From: Cryobacterium ruanii
GTDB taxonomy: Bacteria > Actinomycetota > Actinomycetes > Actinomycetales > Microbacteriaceae
Assembly: GCF_004404055.1 (NCBI RefSeq)
Contig: NZ_SOHK01000009.1
Coordinates: forward strand, 62,001 to 126,000
Direction: 5' to 3'
Length of the DNA: 64,000 bases
Within the stretch, counting starts at the first letter, position 1; each line of letters starts with the position of its first letter. The notes beneath the pieces are model-generated. The model was not told the origin of the DNA and searched no databases. It worked only from the letters and a program-made list of their open reading frames with translations. A program made the position numbers and the translations under genes. Below are positions 1-8,484 of this stretch, in pieces.

Positions 1-181
1 AGAGCTTCTCGCCGCTCGCATTGCCGTATTGCAGGTCGTTCTGCATGACGACCGTGTCGCGGTAAGCGTCGGCGACGGGCGTTGTCGGGGTGGCGGAGCA
101 TCCGCTTAGCACCAACCCAACACCGAGAAGGACAACGGCCAGCAGCCCAGCGGACGCCGCGAGCAGGCGGGATTTCTTCAC
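1..181 (-). CDS. Lipoprotein, probable alpha/beta-hydrolase (5' part only)
   Basis: The first 60 codons of a gene that runs leftward out of the window. The GTG start at 181 overlaps the TGA of the upstream acyltransferase gene (GTGA), so the two are probably translationally coupled. The N-terminus has two lysines, a hydrophobic stretch and a lipobox LSGC with the lipidated Cys at about residue 28, so the product is an exported, membrane-anchored lipoprotein. The segment after it, with QYGNASGEKL, resembles the beginning of BD-FAE-like alpha/beta-hydrolase (carboxylesterase) domains, but too little is visible to be sure. The context with an O-acyltransferase and an LCP protein suggests an envelope role. 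Confidence 0.75.
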   Translation of the reverse strand, partial: MKKSRLLAASAGLLAVVLLGVGLVLSGCSATPTTPVADAYRDTVVMQNDLQYGNASGEKL

Positions 182-1248
182 AACAGGTCTCCGTTCTGAT
201 GAGCCCGACGCGAGCCCGCTTTGGTCTGGCGTTTGCGAAACGGGCTGACCCAGAGAAAGGAGAACCGGCGCAGGAGCTTGGCGAGGTACAGCGAGGCGAC
301 GAGCACGATGGCCGCGAGCAAAAAGGGTAGGGCGTTGCCGGCGCGTTGCAGCCAGAACGATTCGGAGAACGGTGCGAGCAGCGCGAGGGCGCTGGCCACG
401 AGAAACAGATGCAGCAGGTAGATCTGAAAACTGTATTGGCCGAGCGTGTTCATGAAGTTCAGCCATTTCACCCGCACCAGAAGGGTGGCCAGGGCCACGC
501 CCATCGCGACGGCGACCGCGCTTTCGAGCAGGATCAGGCCGGGAATCCGGGACAGGTGCAGGAGCACGAGCGCCACGGCCAGGCCGACGTAGACGACGAC
601 GAGCACGACGGCGTGCCACGCGCGTACCCGGGCGGCCAGGCGGTACACCGTGTGGGGAAAGTAGACGGCGATGATGAAGAAGATGAAGTTGGCGGCGACG
701 CGGTCCCAGCCGACGTTGTCGAGGTCGAGTGCTCCCGGCGTCGTCGACAACACGGCCACCGCACCGGCGAGGCCCAACTGCACGGTGACCGGCACTTTAC
801 GCAGCAGCCACGCGAGCAGGGTGAACACGGCCAGGGCCCAGATGAACCAATAGCTGCTGGTGGGCCACACCGGCAGCAGCACAATGTTGAACAGGTCGGT
901 CGGGGAGCGTTCGGTGCCGCGCAGGTGCGGCACGACGAGGTAGAACACGACGCGAATGACCGACCACAGAAGGTACAGGTAGAGCAGGGTAAGCAGGCGG
1001 CGGCGCCAGAGATCTTTCAGGTTCCAGGTGAGCATGCGCCGGGCGGTGAGCCCGGCGATGAAGAAGAACACCGGCATCGGAAAGTAGCTGAGCAGCAGGC
1101 GCAGCCGCGGGGTACTGCCGGCCAGCCCGAAGTCGCTGAGGAACAACGACGAGTGGTAGAGCACGACGAGAATGATCGCCGCGCCCTTGGCGAAGTTGAT
1201 CCACTCGCGATTCTCGGCCCGTATCTCATTCACAAGCGAAATGTACAC
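178..1248 (-). CDS. Acyltransferase family 3 membrane protein
   Basis: An integral membrane O-acyltransferase of the AT3 family (Pfam Acyl_transf_3), which moves acetyl or other acyl groups onto extracytoplasmic sugars. The 356 residues form about ten transmembrane helices. The family's N-terminal pattern is present: WINFAKG, then the conserved His32 in VVLYHSS and the following PMPVFFFIAGL helix. There is no C-terminal SGNH domain, unlike the second acyltransferase at 4020-6251. GTG start at 1248; another GTG five codons in is possible and neither has a clear ribosome-binding site. It lies 35 bp after the LCP gene and overlaps the lipoprotein gene, so the three form an envelope operon. The acceptor is unknown; a cell-wall polysaccharide is likely. 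Confidence 0.85.
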   Translation of the reverse strand: MYISLVNEIRAENREWINFAKGAAIILVVLYHSSLFLSDFGLAGSTPRLRLLLSYFPMPVFFFIAGLTARRMLTWNLKDLWRRRLLTLLYLYLLWSVIRVVFYLVVPHLRGTERSPTDLFNIVLLPVWPTSSYWFIWALAVFTLLAWLLRKVPVTVQLGLAGAVAVLSTTPGALDLDNVGWDRVAANFIFFIIAVYFPHTVYRLAARVRAWHAVVLVVVYVGLAVALVLLHLSRIPGLILLESAVAVAMGVALATLLVRVKWLNFMNTLGQYSFQIYLLHLFLVASALALLAPFSESFWLQRAGNALPFLLAAIVLVASLYLAKLLRRFSFLWVSPFRKRQTKAGSRRAHQNGDLL

Positions 1249-1283
1249 GAGAAAATCTCAATACGGTATCTCGGTGGAGCGAT

Positions 1284-2285
1284 CTAGGGGTCGTAGGCCT
1301 CGAGAGTGTCGGTCTGAAAGGCCTGCTGCAGGGGGGCCAGCGCTCCGGTGTCGATGGTGACGATCGACTGCCCGTTGGGGGACCTGCCGGTGCCGCTCGT
1401 TGGCAGGGTGAAGAACGTGAGGTCGCTCCCGTGCAGGTCACGCAGCTGCAGTTCGAGACCGGTGAGGTAGGCGAAGTCGAGGCCGTCGTCCACTGCGATC
1501 CACGGGGTGACCGCCTCGATCAGATTGGCGACGGTGGCCGGATTGGTCACGGTCCTGGAACTCATGACGGTACTCAGCATGGCCTTGAAGAAACGCTGCT
1601 GGTTGCGCACCCTGGTGAAGTCGCCGTCGGCGAAGGCGTAGCGTTCCCGCGCGTAGGCGAGCGCCTCGGCGCCGGTGACGACCTGCTTGCCGACGGCGAA
1701 GGTGTGCCCCTTGAGCTTGGAGGACGCGAACGCGACCGGGTTGTCTATTTCGACGCCGCCGAGGGCATCCGTTATGGCTTGGAAACCCTCGAAGTCAAGC
1801 ACAGCGACATGATCGATGCGCGTCTTGATCAGGCTTTCGACGGTTTCAACAGCGAGCGGTACCCCGCCCCAGGAAAGCGCGGCGTTGATCTTGGCCTGGC
1901 CGTGACCGGGAATCTCCAACCAGCTGTCGCGCAGAATTGACATGACCCAGACCCCCTCCCGGTTGGCCGGAATGTGCACAACCATGATCACGTCGGAACG
2001 CTGGCCGGTGAGGTCCGCGATCGACTCGTTGTGCGCGCCGCGACTGTCGGAGCCGAGCACGAGGATGTTCTGGGCCTTGGCGACCTCGCCGACACTCGCT
2101 GGCGGGCGCACACTGGCGGGAGGGAAAACCGTACTGATGGTTGCGACCCCGTCGTCGAAGAAGCGACTGAGTTTGTAGGCGCCGACCCCGCCGGCTCCGG
2201 CGCTGAGAAGAACGAGCGAGAGCACGCTGCCGAGTACGATTCTCCAGCCTTTACTGCGGCGCTGGTGTCGGAGTGCATGTGGCAC
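1284..2285 (-). CDS. LytR-CpsA-Psr (LCP) family cell-wall polymer transferase
   Basis: LCP enzymes move undecaprenyl-pyrophosphate-linked glycopolymers onto peptidoglycan outside the membrane. From the chosen GTG (333 aa) there is a basic N-terminus, one TM helix at about residues 16-36 and an extracellular LCP domain. Family motifs seen: LGSDSR (77-82), SILRDSW, KINAALSWGG and the ARERY...DFTRVRNQQRF block that binds the polyprenyl phosphate. The open frame extends 20 codons further up, but GTG at 2285 has a GGAGG seven bases ahead and gives a normal N-terminus. A TTACCCCCAGTAC motif lies about 90 bp upstream and is shared with the polysaccharide island. It is a plausible ligase for the polymer made by the 33-54 kb genes. 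Confidence 0.9.
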   Translation of the reverse strand: MPHALRHQRRSKGWRIVLGSVLSLVLLSAGAGGVGAYKLSRFFDDGVATISTVFPPASVRPPASVGEVAKAQNILVLGSDSRGAHNESIADLTGQRSDVIMVVHIPANREGVWVMSILRDSWLEIPGHGQAKINAALSWGGVPLAVETVESLIKTRIDHVAVLDFEGFQAITDALGGVEIDNPVAFASSKLKGHTFAVGKQVVTGAEALAYARERYAFADGDFTRVRNQQRFFKAMLSTVMSSRTVTNPATVANLIEAVTPWIAVDDGLDFAYLTGLELQLRDLHGSDLTFFTLPTSGTGRSPNGQSIVTIDTGALAPLQQAFQTDTLEAYDP

Positions 2286-2373
2286 GGTACTGCCTCCTGC
2301 TACCGCCTTCGGGTGCGGTGTGCATACCGTAGGCCGGTCTCCCATTCAGCGGAATAGGGTGACGCCCGGTAAG

Positions 2374-2390
2374 CCCCGTACTGGGGGTAA
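2374..2390 (-). promoter_or_regulatory. Operator-like motif TTACCCCC-AGTAC-GGGG upstream of LCP gene
   Basis: Read on the minus strand this is TTACCCCCAGTACGGGG, a near-palindrome (CCCC/GGGG arms, five-base centre) about 90 bp before the LCP start. TTACCCCCCAGTAC occurs in the same orientation about 55 bp before the acetyltransferase gene at 33648, and a related ATACCCCC-N5-GGGG lies at 53331. A shared regulator of envelope polysaccharide genes is inferred; no binding protein is known from the sequence. Confidence 0.4.
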
Positions 2391-2549
2391 AAACACTACT
2401 TTGCCAGCCGCAGTGCACCCGTCGCGGACTGGGCGCTCACCATCCCGCAAAACACCTGCAATTTCACCCCGGCTCGAGAAATACCCCGGAACCATGCGGA
2501 TGAACGATCTCCTGTTCAGAAATTGCAGGAGCCATGCCGGACGCGGCGG

Positions 2550-3317
2550 TCAGACGGTGACGTAGCGGGGAATCAGGTCTTCGAGCAGGGCTGCGGTGTC
2601 CGGCCAGCCCTCGACGGCGATGCACTCCACCCCGAGCGCCTTGACCGGGTAGTCGTTGCCGTTCTCGTCGAGGCGATCGCCGACGAACAGCATGTCGTCG
2701 AGGTCGACACCGGTGAGCTCGGCCAGGCGCTTCATTCCGTAGGCCTTGTCGATGCCCTGACGGGTGATATCAACGGATGTCGACCCGCCGGACCGCACCT
2801 CGAGATCGGGCAGCAGTGCCTGCACGGCCTCACGCAGGGTATTCTTCTTCTCTCCGCTCGGGTCCCAGGCGATCTTGGCGGCAACCGGGGCGGCCTGCCC
2901 GAGTGCGGAGAAGGTGATCTGGGAGCCGCGGTCTTCAAGGATCGGTCCCCAGGTGTCGTTCTCCCAGTAGCCGAGGCGGCGCGCGGTCTGCTCGACAGCC
3001 TCGAGGGCCGTGGCCTTCTGGTCGTCGCTGAGGTTCTCGGCGTAGACCTGGGCCCAGCCCTGGGCGTCGGCGCGGTAGTACTGGGTGCCACAGGTGGGCA
3101 TGAGGTGCAGGCGGGCGAGGGCCTCCGCGCTGATTCCCGGCAGGTTGTTGATGATCTGCGCCTGGAATTGACCGAACTGGCCGCCGGAGATGACACAGAC
3201 TTCGGTGACGTTGAGCAACTTAACGAGCAGGTCGATCATGGTCGGGTCGAGGGCGGATTTGGACGGCGCGAGCGTATCGTCTAGATCGAAGGCCACCAGG
3301 CGGGGAAGAGTAGGCAT
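2550..3317 (-). CDS. HAD superfamily (IIB) hydrolase, phosphomannomutase-like
   Basis: A 255-residue cytosolic phosphatase of the HAD-IIB class. Motif I is FDLDDT with nucleophile Asp11 and acid/base Asp13, motif II is VISGG, and the metal-binding motif IV is VGDRLDENGNDYP near the C-terminus. The C2-type cap between motifs II and III is typical of sugar-phosphate phosphatases and of eukaryote-type phosphomannomutase relatives; the substrate cannot be read from sequence. The gene is divergent from the flavin reductase gene, with 42 bp between the starts, and no strong ribosome-binding site precedes its ATG. About 230 bp separate it from the LCP gene downstream, so it is probably transcribed separately. 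Confidence 0.85.
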   Translation of the reverse strand: MPTLPRLVAFDLDDTLAPSKSALDPTMIDLLVKLLNVTEVCVISGGQFGQFQAQIINNLPGISAEALARLHLMPTCGTQYYRADAQGWAQVYAENLSDDQKATALEAVEQTARRLGYWENDTWGPILEDRGSQITFSALGQAAPVAAKIAWDPSGEKKNTLREAVQALLPDLEVRSGGSTSVDITRQGIDKAYGMKRLAELTGVDLDDMLFVGDRLDENGNDYPVKALGVECIAVEGWPDTAALLEDLIPRYVTV

Positions 3318-3359
3318 CAGGCCACTCTATCGGCGCTGGAGACTTGTTAGCCTGAGCGG

Positions 3360-3983
3360 GTGCGCACTGACTTTGACCCCCGAGACCTGCCCCGCCGCGA
3401 TTTCTATCGCCTCTTGAATTCGCTCGTGGTGCCGCGGCCGATCGCGTGGGTGTCGAGCCGGTCGGCGGCGGGGGTCGACAACCTGGCGCCGCATTCTTTC
3501 TTCACCGTCGCCTCCGTTTCGCCGGCCATCGTGCAGTTCACCTCGGTGGGGGTAAAGGACACCGTGCGCAATATCCTCGCGACCAGGGATTTCGTGGTGA
3601 ACTTCACGCCGGAATCGCTCTTTGATGAGGTCAACGCGACCGGCACCGATTTTGGGCCGGCAGAGAGCGAGTTCGACCGCGCCGGGCTCACCCGGGAGCC
3701 GAGCGTCACCGTGGCATCGATGCGGGTCGCCGAGTCCCCCGCGGCGATCGAATGCCGCCTGCACTCGACGCTGGAGCTCGGCGACTGCACGCTCGTGTTC
3801 GGGGAGGTGACGCACGTGGCGGTGGCGTCTGCGGTGCTGGACGGGGCGCATCCGCTCATTGAGAAGTTGCGCCCCCTGTCACGCCTGGGCCTCGACGAGT
3901 GGGCAACCATCGGCGACGTCAAGGAGATCAAACGCATTCGCGCGAGCGAATGGCCGCGCGACTTTCGGCCGCGCGAGCACTGA
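3360..3983 (+). CDS. Flavin reductase-like (FMN-binding split-barrel) protein
   Basis: A 207-residue protein of the flavin reductase-like, FMN-binding split-barrel family (Pfam Flavin_Reduct). The N-terminal part FYRLLNSLVVPRPIAWVSS, followed by NLAPHSFFTVASVSPAIVQF, is the FMN-binding signature of the family; the middle segment TRDFVVNFTPE is also typical. Members reduce flavins with NAD(P)H or bind FMN for oxidoreductase partners. No partner gene adjoins it, so the substrate is open. It starts at GTG 3360, and no clear ribosome-binding site is visible. It converges on the OafA-like gene with only 36 bp between the stops. Confidence 0.85.
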   Translation: MRTDFDPRDLPRRDFYRLLNSLVVPRPIAWVSSRSAAGVDNLAPHSFFTVASVSPAIVQFTSVGVKDTVRNILATRDFVVNFTPESLFDEVNATGTDFGPAESEFDRAGLTREPSVTVASMRVAESPAAIECRLHSTLELGDCTLVFGEVTHVAVASAVLDGAHPLIEKLRPLSRLGLDEWATIGDVKEIKRIRASEWPRDFRPREH

Positions 3984-4019
3984 ATTCACGATTCGCAAGC
4001 GGATGCCGCGCCGCGCGCG

Positions 4020-6251
4020 CTAGGCAGCCGGCGGGAACAGGGCCTCGGCGAGCAGCGGGCCGAGCTGGGCGCTCGCCTCGCGCACGAAGTGCTGGCCATC
4101 GAAGAATACCGGGGTGTTGTCAATGACGGCCGGACAGTTGTTGTCAACGCACAGCCACGGCACGACGTTCACGTACTGGGCGAAGTCGCCGGCCGAAGTA
4201 ACCGCGGACTGCTCCGCCGCGACGACCTTCTGGTAGAGGTTCGACGGGCTGTAGGTACAGTCCGCCGGGCCGCTCGTGAGGGTCTTGCACTCCGCAAACG
4301 GCGTGCTGGCCGGCGGCGGTGAGAGCACCGCGACCTGGTCCGTCGACCCCTGCAACGCGGTGATCGTGTCGGCCGTCGCGGTCTGCCACTCGGTGAGGGC
4401 GTCGGCTCCCTCATTGCCGCTCGCGAGGCGCACGATGGAGCCGGCGAGGCTCGACATGATCACGAGGTCGGGTGACAGCCGGGCAACCTCGGCATAGACC
4501 CAGGCGTGGTGGTCGTCACAGGTGGCGGCGGACGCGTCAGAGGCGTTCTTGGGGGCGACCGAGATGTTGACGGCCGGGCAGGAGAACATGGTGAGTGACT
4601 GCACGTTGTAACCGAGCGGTTCCAGGGCCGCGCGAATGGCGGGCATGTAGCTGATGGCCATCGAATCGCCGAGGAGCACCGCGGTTTTCGCCGCCGCGGG
4701 GTCGCCGTAGCGGCAGCCGGCAGCGTTCTTCGCGCTGACCGAGAGGCAGTTGTCGTCGACCCATTCCTGGGCGCCGGAGTTGTCGCCGAGCGCGTCGAAC
4801 GCCGGAGAGGTCTCGGGCCACGCGGTCAAGGCCAGAGCCGCAGTGATCGCGGCCTGCCGGGTGGCCAGCAGGGTGGGGGGTTCGGCGGGTGCCTGCACAT
4901 CGAGGTCTGCGCCCGGATTAGCGCCCGCGCCGATCGCAGCGGCGTCCGCCGACGGACCCGACGACGTGCCACCCTTCAGCGCTACGAAGGAGACCGAGAC
5001 GATAACCAGGGTGACGACGACGAGGGCGCCGATCCACCCCTGGGCCGCGCTTATGCCGGAGCGGTGCTGGGTGGTGGTGCGGCGCATCCGCTCTCGCTGG
5101 CGGGTCTGGGGGGTTTCGAGCCAGAGCGAGTGCCTGATCGGGTCTTCGACGAAGTGAAAGGAGAACACCGAGAGGGCCAGCATGAGCAGGACGGCCAGCG
5201 GCAGGTAGAACGGAGAGTCAGTGGCGAAGACGGTGGCGAGCAGAATGACGACCGGGAAGTGCCAGAGATAGAGGGAGTAGGAGATTTTGCCGATGTAGCG
5301 GCTGACGCGGTTGGTCAGCGGGAACAGCAGCCGCTGCTCGGGCTGGCCGATGCCGGCGGCGATGACGAGGGCGCTTCCCGCAACGGGCAGCAGGCCCCAC
5401 GGCGCGGGGAACGGCGAGTCGCGGCCAATCAGCACGAGGCTCAAGGCGATGAGGGCGAGGCCCAGCCAGGCGAGCACGGGGCGCACGGCGGCGGGCAGTT
5501 TGGCGATGCCGGGAGCTGCGGCGGCAAGGAGGGCGCCGATGCCGAGTTCCCAGGCGCGGGCGCCGGTGGAAAAGTAGGCGATGGCGGGGCTCGTCGCGGT
5601 CTCAATGAAGCTCCAGGCCAGGAACGCCAGGGTAATGATACCGGTCGTGATGGCGACCGTGGTGATAAGGGCGCGGGCACTGAGCGTGCGGCGGCCGGCG
5701 AGGGCGAAGATAATAATGAGCACAAACGGCCAGACGAAGTAGAACTGCTCCTCGACCGCGAGCGACCAGTAGTGCTGCAGCGGGGAGACGGCATTGGTGG
5801 CCTGCAGGTAGTCGGTGCCGACGGCAGCGAAGTGCCAGTTGGCCACGAACAGGGCTGAGTAGATGCCGTCCCACAGGGTACTGAGGGCGCGGGCGCCGGG
5901 CAGCAGCAGGTAGCCGATGATTACAGTGACAACGAGCACGAGCAGCGAGACCGGCAGGATGCGCCGGATGCGCCGGCGGTAGAAGTCCACGAGGGAGATG
6001 CGGCCGGTGCGGGCATGCTCTTTGAGCAGCAGGCTGGTGATGAGAAAGCCGGAGATAACAAAGAAGATGTCGACGCCGATGAATCCGCCCGACGGCCAGC
6101 CGAGCAGGTGGTCGAGAATGACGACGATCACGGCGACCGCACGCAGGCCCTCGATGTCGCCGCGGAAGATGCGGGTGGCGGACTTGCCCCCGGTCGCTCC
6201 GGCGGGGCCGGGGGCACGCTCGTGGCGGTCCAGGACGGACTGAACGGACAT
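4020..6251 (-). CDS. OafA/YrhL-type acyltransferase with C-terminal SGNH domain
   Basis: A 743-residue O-acyltransferase with the two-domain OafA architecture. Residues about 28-390 are the AT3 membrane domain (around eleven TM helices; GDIEGLRAVAVIVVILDH holds the catalytic His). A further TM helix and a disordered Ala/Gly/Pro linker lead to an extracytoplasmic SGNH domain with the GDS block (VLLGDSMAIS) and the DxxH pair in FFDGQHFV. Such enzymes acetylate peptidoglycan, LPS-like or capsular glycans: acyl groups pass through the membrane domain and are transferred by the SGNH domain. The ATG at 6251 has a GGAGG six bases upstream. It is a single gene, probably serving the envelope polysaccharide. 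Confidence 0.9.
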   Translation of the reverse strand: MSVQSVLDRHERAPGPAGATGGKSATRIFRGDIEGLRAVAVIVVILDHLLGWPSGGFIGVDIFFVISGFLITSLLLKEHARTGRISLVDFYRRRIRRILPVSLLVLVVTVIIGYLLLPGARALSTLWDGIYSALFVANWHFAAVGTDYLQATNAVSPLQHYWSLAVEEQFYFVWPFVLIIIFALAGRRTLSARALITTVAITTGIITLAFLAWSFIETATSPAIAYFSTGARAWELGIGALLAAAAPGIAKLPAAVRPVLAWLGLALIALSLVLIGRDSPFPAPWGLLPVAGSALVIAAGIGQPEQRLLFPLTNRVSRYIGKISYSLYLWHFPVVILLATVFATDSPFYLPLAVLLMLALSVFSFHFVEDPIRHSLWLETPQTRQRERMRRTTTQHRSGISAAQGWIGALVVVTLVIVSVSFVALKGGTSSGPSADAAAIGAGANPGADLDVQAPAEPPTLLATRQAAITAALALTAWPETSPAFDALGDNSGAQEWVDDNCLSVSAKNAAGCRYGDPAAAKTAVLLGDSMAISYMPAIRAALEPLGYNVQSLTMFSCPAVNISVAPKNASDASAATCDDHHAWVYAEVARLSPDLVIMSSLAGSIVRLASGNEGADALTEWQTATADTITALQGSTDQVAVLSPPPASTPFAECKTLTSGPADCTYSPSNLYQKVVAAEQSAVTSAGDFAQYVNVVPWLCVDNNCPAVIDNTPVFFDGQHFVREASAQLGPLLAEALFPPAA

Positions 6252-6517
6252 GTCTAGCCTCCGATTCGGGTTTCGGAACTGATACCTGTTCGGCCCGACG
6301 TTCGGGCGCGTCCTGCGATTATGACTTAATCTCAGCTATTCGAGCAAACCCGGCCCGATTGTTTACCTGACCGTCACAACCTCCCGGTGCGGGCCGGCTT
6401 CTGCGCGGTGAGCACGATTTTTTAGCGAGCTGATGTCGGCTGCCCGCGGGGGCGCTCTCAGGAACCGCCGGTGTTCACTGTTTAGGGTGAAGGACCGACC
6501 AGTCCTGGAGGACCCCT

Positions 6518-6841
6518 ATGAAGTGCCCAACCGACTCCGCCACCCTCGTGATGAGTGAACGCAGCGGCGTAGAAATCGACTACTGCCCGGAATGCCGTGG
6601 CGTGTGGCTTGACCGCGGCGAGCTCGACAAGATCATCGATCGCGCGGAGAAGGAGTTCACCGCCGCAGCCCCCGCTGCGGCACCGGCTCCGGTCGCTCCC
6701 CCGTTCGATCCGCGCACGCGCGCTCCGCAGTACGGCGAGCGCAACGATCGCGATCGGGACCGGGATCGAGACCGGGACCGCGATCGGGACGGCTACCGCC
6801 CAAAAAAAAAGGAAAGCTGGATCGGCGACCTCTTCGGCTAG
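6518..6841 (+). CDS. Small TFIIB-type zinc-ribbon protein
   Basis: A 107-residue cytosolic protein of the zf-TFIIB family common in Actinobacteria. It opens with MKCPTD and has a second metal knuckle CPEC at residues 23-26, followed by the hallmark GVWLDRGELDKII. A Pro/Ala linker, an Arg-Asp alternating stretch coded by a near-perfect repeat (about 6749-6792), a Lys cluster and the tail SWIGDLFG follow. GGAGG lies six bases before the ATG, so expression is probably strong. The function is unknown; the ribbon may bind nucleic acid or protein. The Arg-Asp tract is low complexity and could vary in length between strains. Confidence 0.85.
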   Translation: MKCPTDSATLVMSERSGVEIDYCPECRGVWLDRGELDKIIDRAEKEFTAAAPAAAPAPVAPPFDPRTRAPQYGERNDRDRDRDRDRDRDRDGYRPKKKESWIGDLFG

Positions 6842-7083
6842 GGTGCGCGGTGGCTGGCGGAGCAGCATCCGTCCGCCGCCACGCCCAGGGCGAAGAAAGC
6901 CATGGCCGGCAGGGCGTTCTGCACCGTCGGCGATCTCCGAGGCCATATCGGGCAGCAACACCACGGAGCGCAGGAGCATGGCGCTGCTGATGAATTGGGC
7001 CACGAAGGTGGGGGTGCCACGTTCCGGACCCGGGCCCTGTCCGCAGTATAGAAGCGGGATCGAGTGGGCGACGAGTTCGGGTG

Positions 7084-8394
7084 CTAGGGGCGGCCCAAGC
7101 CGAGGTAGGTCCAACCGGCAGCACGCCAGACCTCGGGATCGAGCGCATTGCGGCCATCGATCACGGTCTTCGTCTTGACGAGCGACCCCGCCCAGACCGG
7201 GTCGAGGTGTCGAAACTCCGGCCACTCGGTGACGAGCACGACGGCATCCGCTTCCCGCAGAGTGTCTTCAAGCGACAATGAGTACTCCAGCTGCGGATGC
7301 CGCGCCCGCGAGTTGTCGATGGCCTGCGGGTCGGTCGCCACGACTTCGGCGCCGAGACCTCGCAACTGCACGGCCACGTCGAGCGCCGGCGAGTCGCGCA
7401 CGTCGTCGGAGTGCGGCTTGAAGCTCAGGCCGAGCACCGCGACCTTGGCGTTGTAAACGGAGGTTCCGAGCGCCCCGACCGTGAGGTCAACCACGCGCTG
7501 GCGGCGACGCAGGTTGATCTTGTCGATCTCCTTGAGAAAAGCCACGGACTCACCGCGTCCCAACTCTTCGGCGCGCGCGGTGAAGGCACGAATGTCCTTC
7601 GGCAGGCATCCGCCCCCGAAACCAACGCCGGCCCCCAGGAAACGGCGGCCGATGCGGCCGTCGTAGCCGATGGCATCCGCCAGCTGCGTGACGTCGGCGC
7701 CGGTGACCTCGGCGATCTCCGCCATGGCGTTGATGAAGCTGATTTTGGTCGCGAGAAAAGCGTTCGCGGCGACCTTGACGAGCTCGGCGGTCGCGTAGTC
7801 GGTGACGACCAGGGGGGTATCGGCGGCGAGCGCCGTGGCGTAGATCTCGTTGAGCAGCTCGGTGGCGTGCTCGCCGTTAACACCCGGGGCGACCCCGTAG
7901 ACGAGGCGGTCGGGACTGATGGTGTCCTGCACAGCGAATCCCTCGCGCAGGAACTCCGGGTTCCAGGCCAGCGAAGCGCCGCTGCCAGCTTCGATGAGCT
8001 CGGCGAGGCGCGCGGCGGTTCCCACCGGCACCGTGCTCTTGCCCACGACGAGGTCACCGTCGGCCAGATGCGGAATGAGCGATTCGATCGAGGCATCGAC
8101 GTAGCGCAGGTCGGCGCTGTAACTGCCGGGTTTCTGCGGCGTACCGACGGCGATGAAGTGCACCTGCGAGCCGGCTGCATCCGCTATGTCGGTGCTGAAA
8201 CGCAAGCGACCACTGCTCATTGCCGAGGTCAGAACCTCGGGAAGTCCGGGTTCGAAGAAGGGGGGCTTGCCGCCGGCCAGCTGGGCGATCTTGGCAGCGT
8301 CGACGTCGATCCCGACGACGTCGTGCCCCAGTTCGGCCATCGCCGATGCGTGCACGGCACCCAGGTAGCCGCATCCAATGACAGAAATTCTCAT
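7084..8394 (-). CDS. ugd: UDP-glucose/UDP-sugar 6-dehydrogenase
   Basis: A 436-residue NAD-dependent dehydrogenase that oxidises UDP-glucose (or a related UDP-hexose) twice to the UDP-uronic acid. The N-terminal Rossmann motif is VIGCGYLGAVHA, the active-site Cys263 lies in GFGGGCLPKDI, and the family's lysine- and Asn-rich helix (ELVKVAANAFLATK) precedes it. Length is normal. GAGGAA seven bases before the ATG supports the start. It is monocistronic and 25 kb from the polysaccharide island, but it is the only visible source of UDP-uronic acid for it. The UDP-GlcNAc 6-dehydrogenase (WbpA) subfamily is an alternative substrate class. Confidence 0.9.
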   Translation of the reverse strand: MRISVIGCGYLGAVHASAMAELGHDVVGIDVDAAKIAQLAGGKPPFFEPGLPEVLTSAMSSGRLRFSTDIADAAGSQVHFIAVGTPQKPGSYSADLRYVDASIESLIPHLADGDLVVGKSTVPVGTAARLAELIEAGSGASLAWNPEFLREGFAVQDTISPDRLVYGVAPGVNGEHATELLNEIYATALAADTPLVVTDYATAELVKVAANAFLATKISFINAMAEIAEVTGADVTQLADAIGYDGRIGRRFLGAGVGFGGGCLPKDIRAFTARAEELGRGESVAFLKEIDKINLRRRQRVVDLTVGALGTSVYNAKVAVLGLSFKPHSDDVRDSPALDVAVQLRGLGAEVVATDPQAIDNSRARHPQLEYSLSLEDTLREADAVVLVTEWPEFRHLDPVWAGSLVKTKTVIDGRNALDPEVWRAAGWTYLGLGRP

Positions 8395-8484
8395 TTATTC
8401 CTCTCGGTCATCCCAGAGCCTACTGGGCGCGGCACGTCACCCCAATTCGAGCGGGTCAACGAGCGGATGCCCCGACTCGCGCGC

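Noticed and set aside
6482..7225. A 247-codon minus-strand frame covering the zinc-ribbon gene and the gap after it
   Set aside because: No recognisable domain or ribosome-binding site; the part from 6842 to 7083 could hide a decayed gene but nothing supports one.
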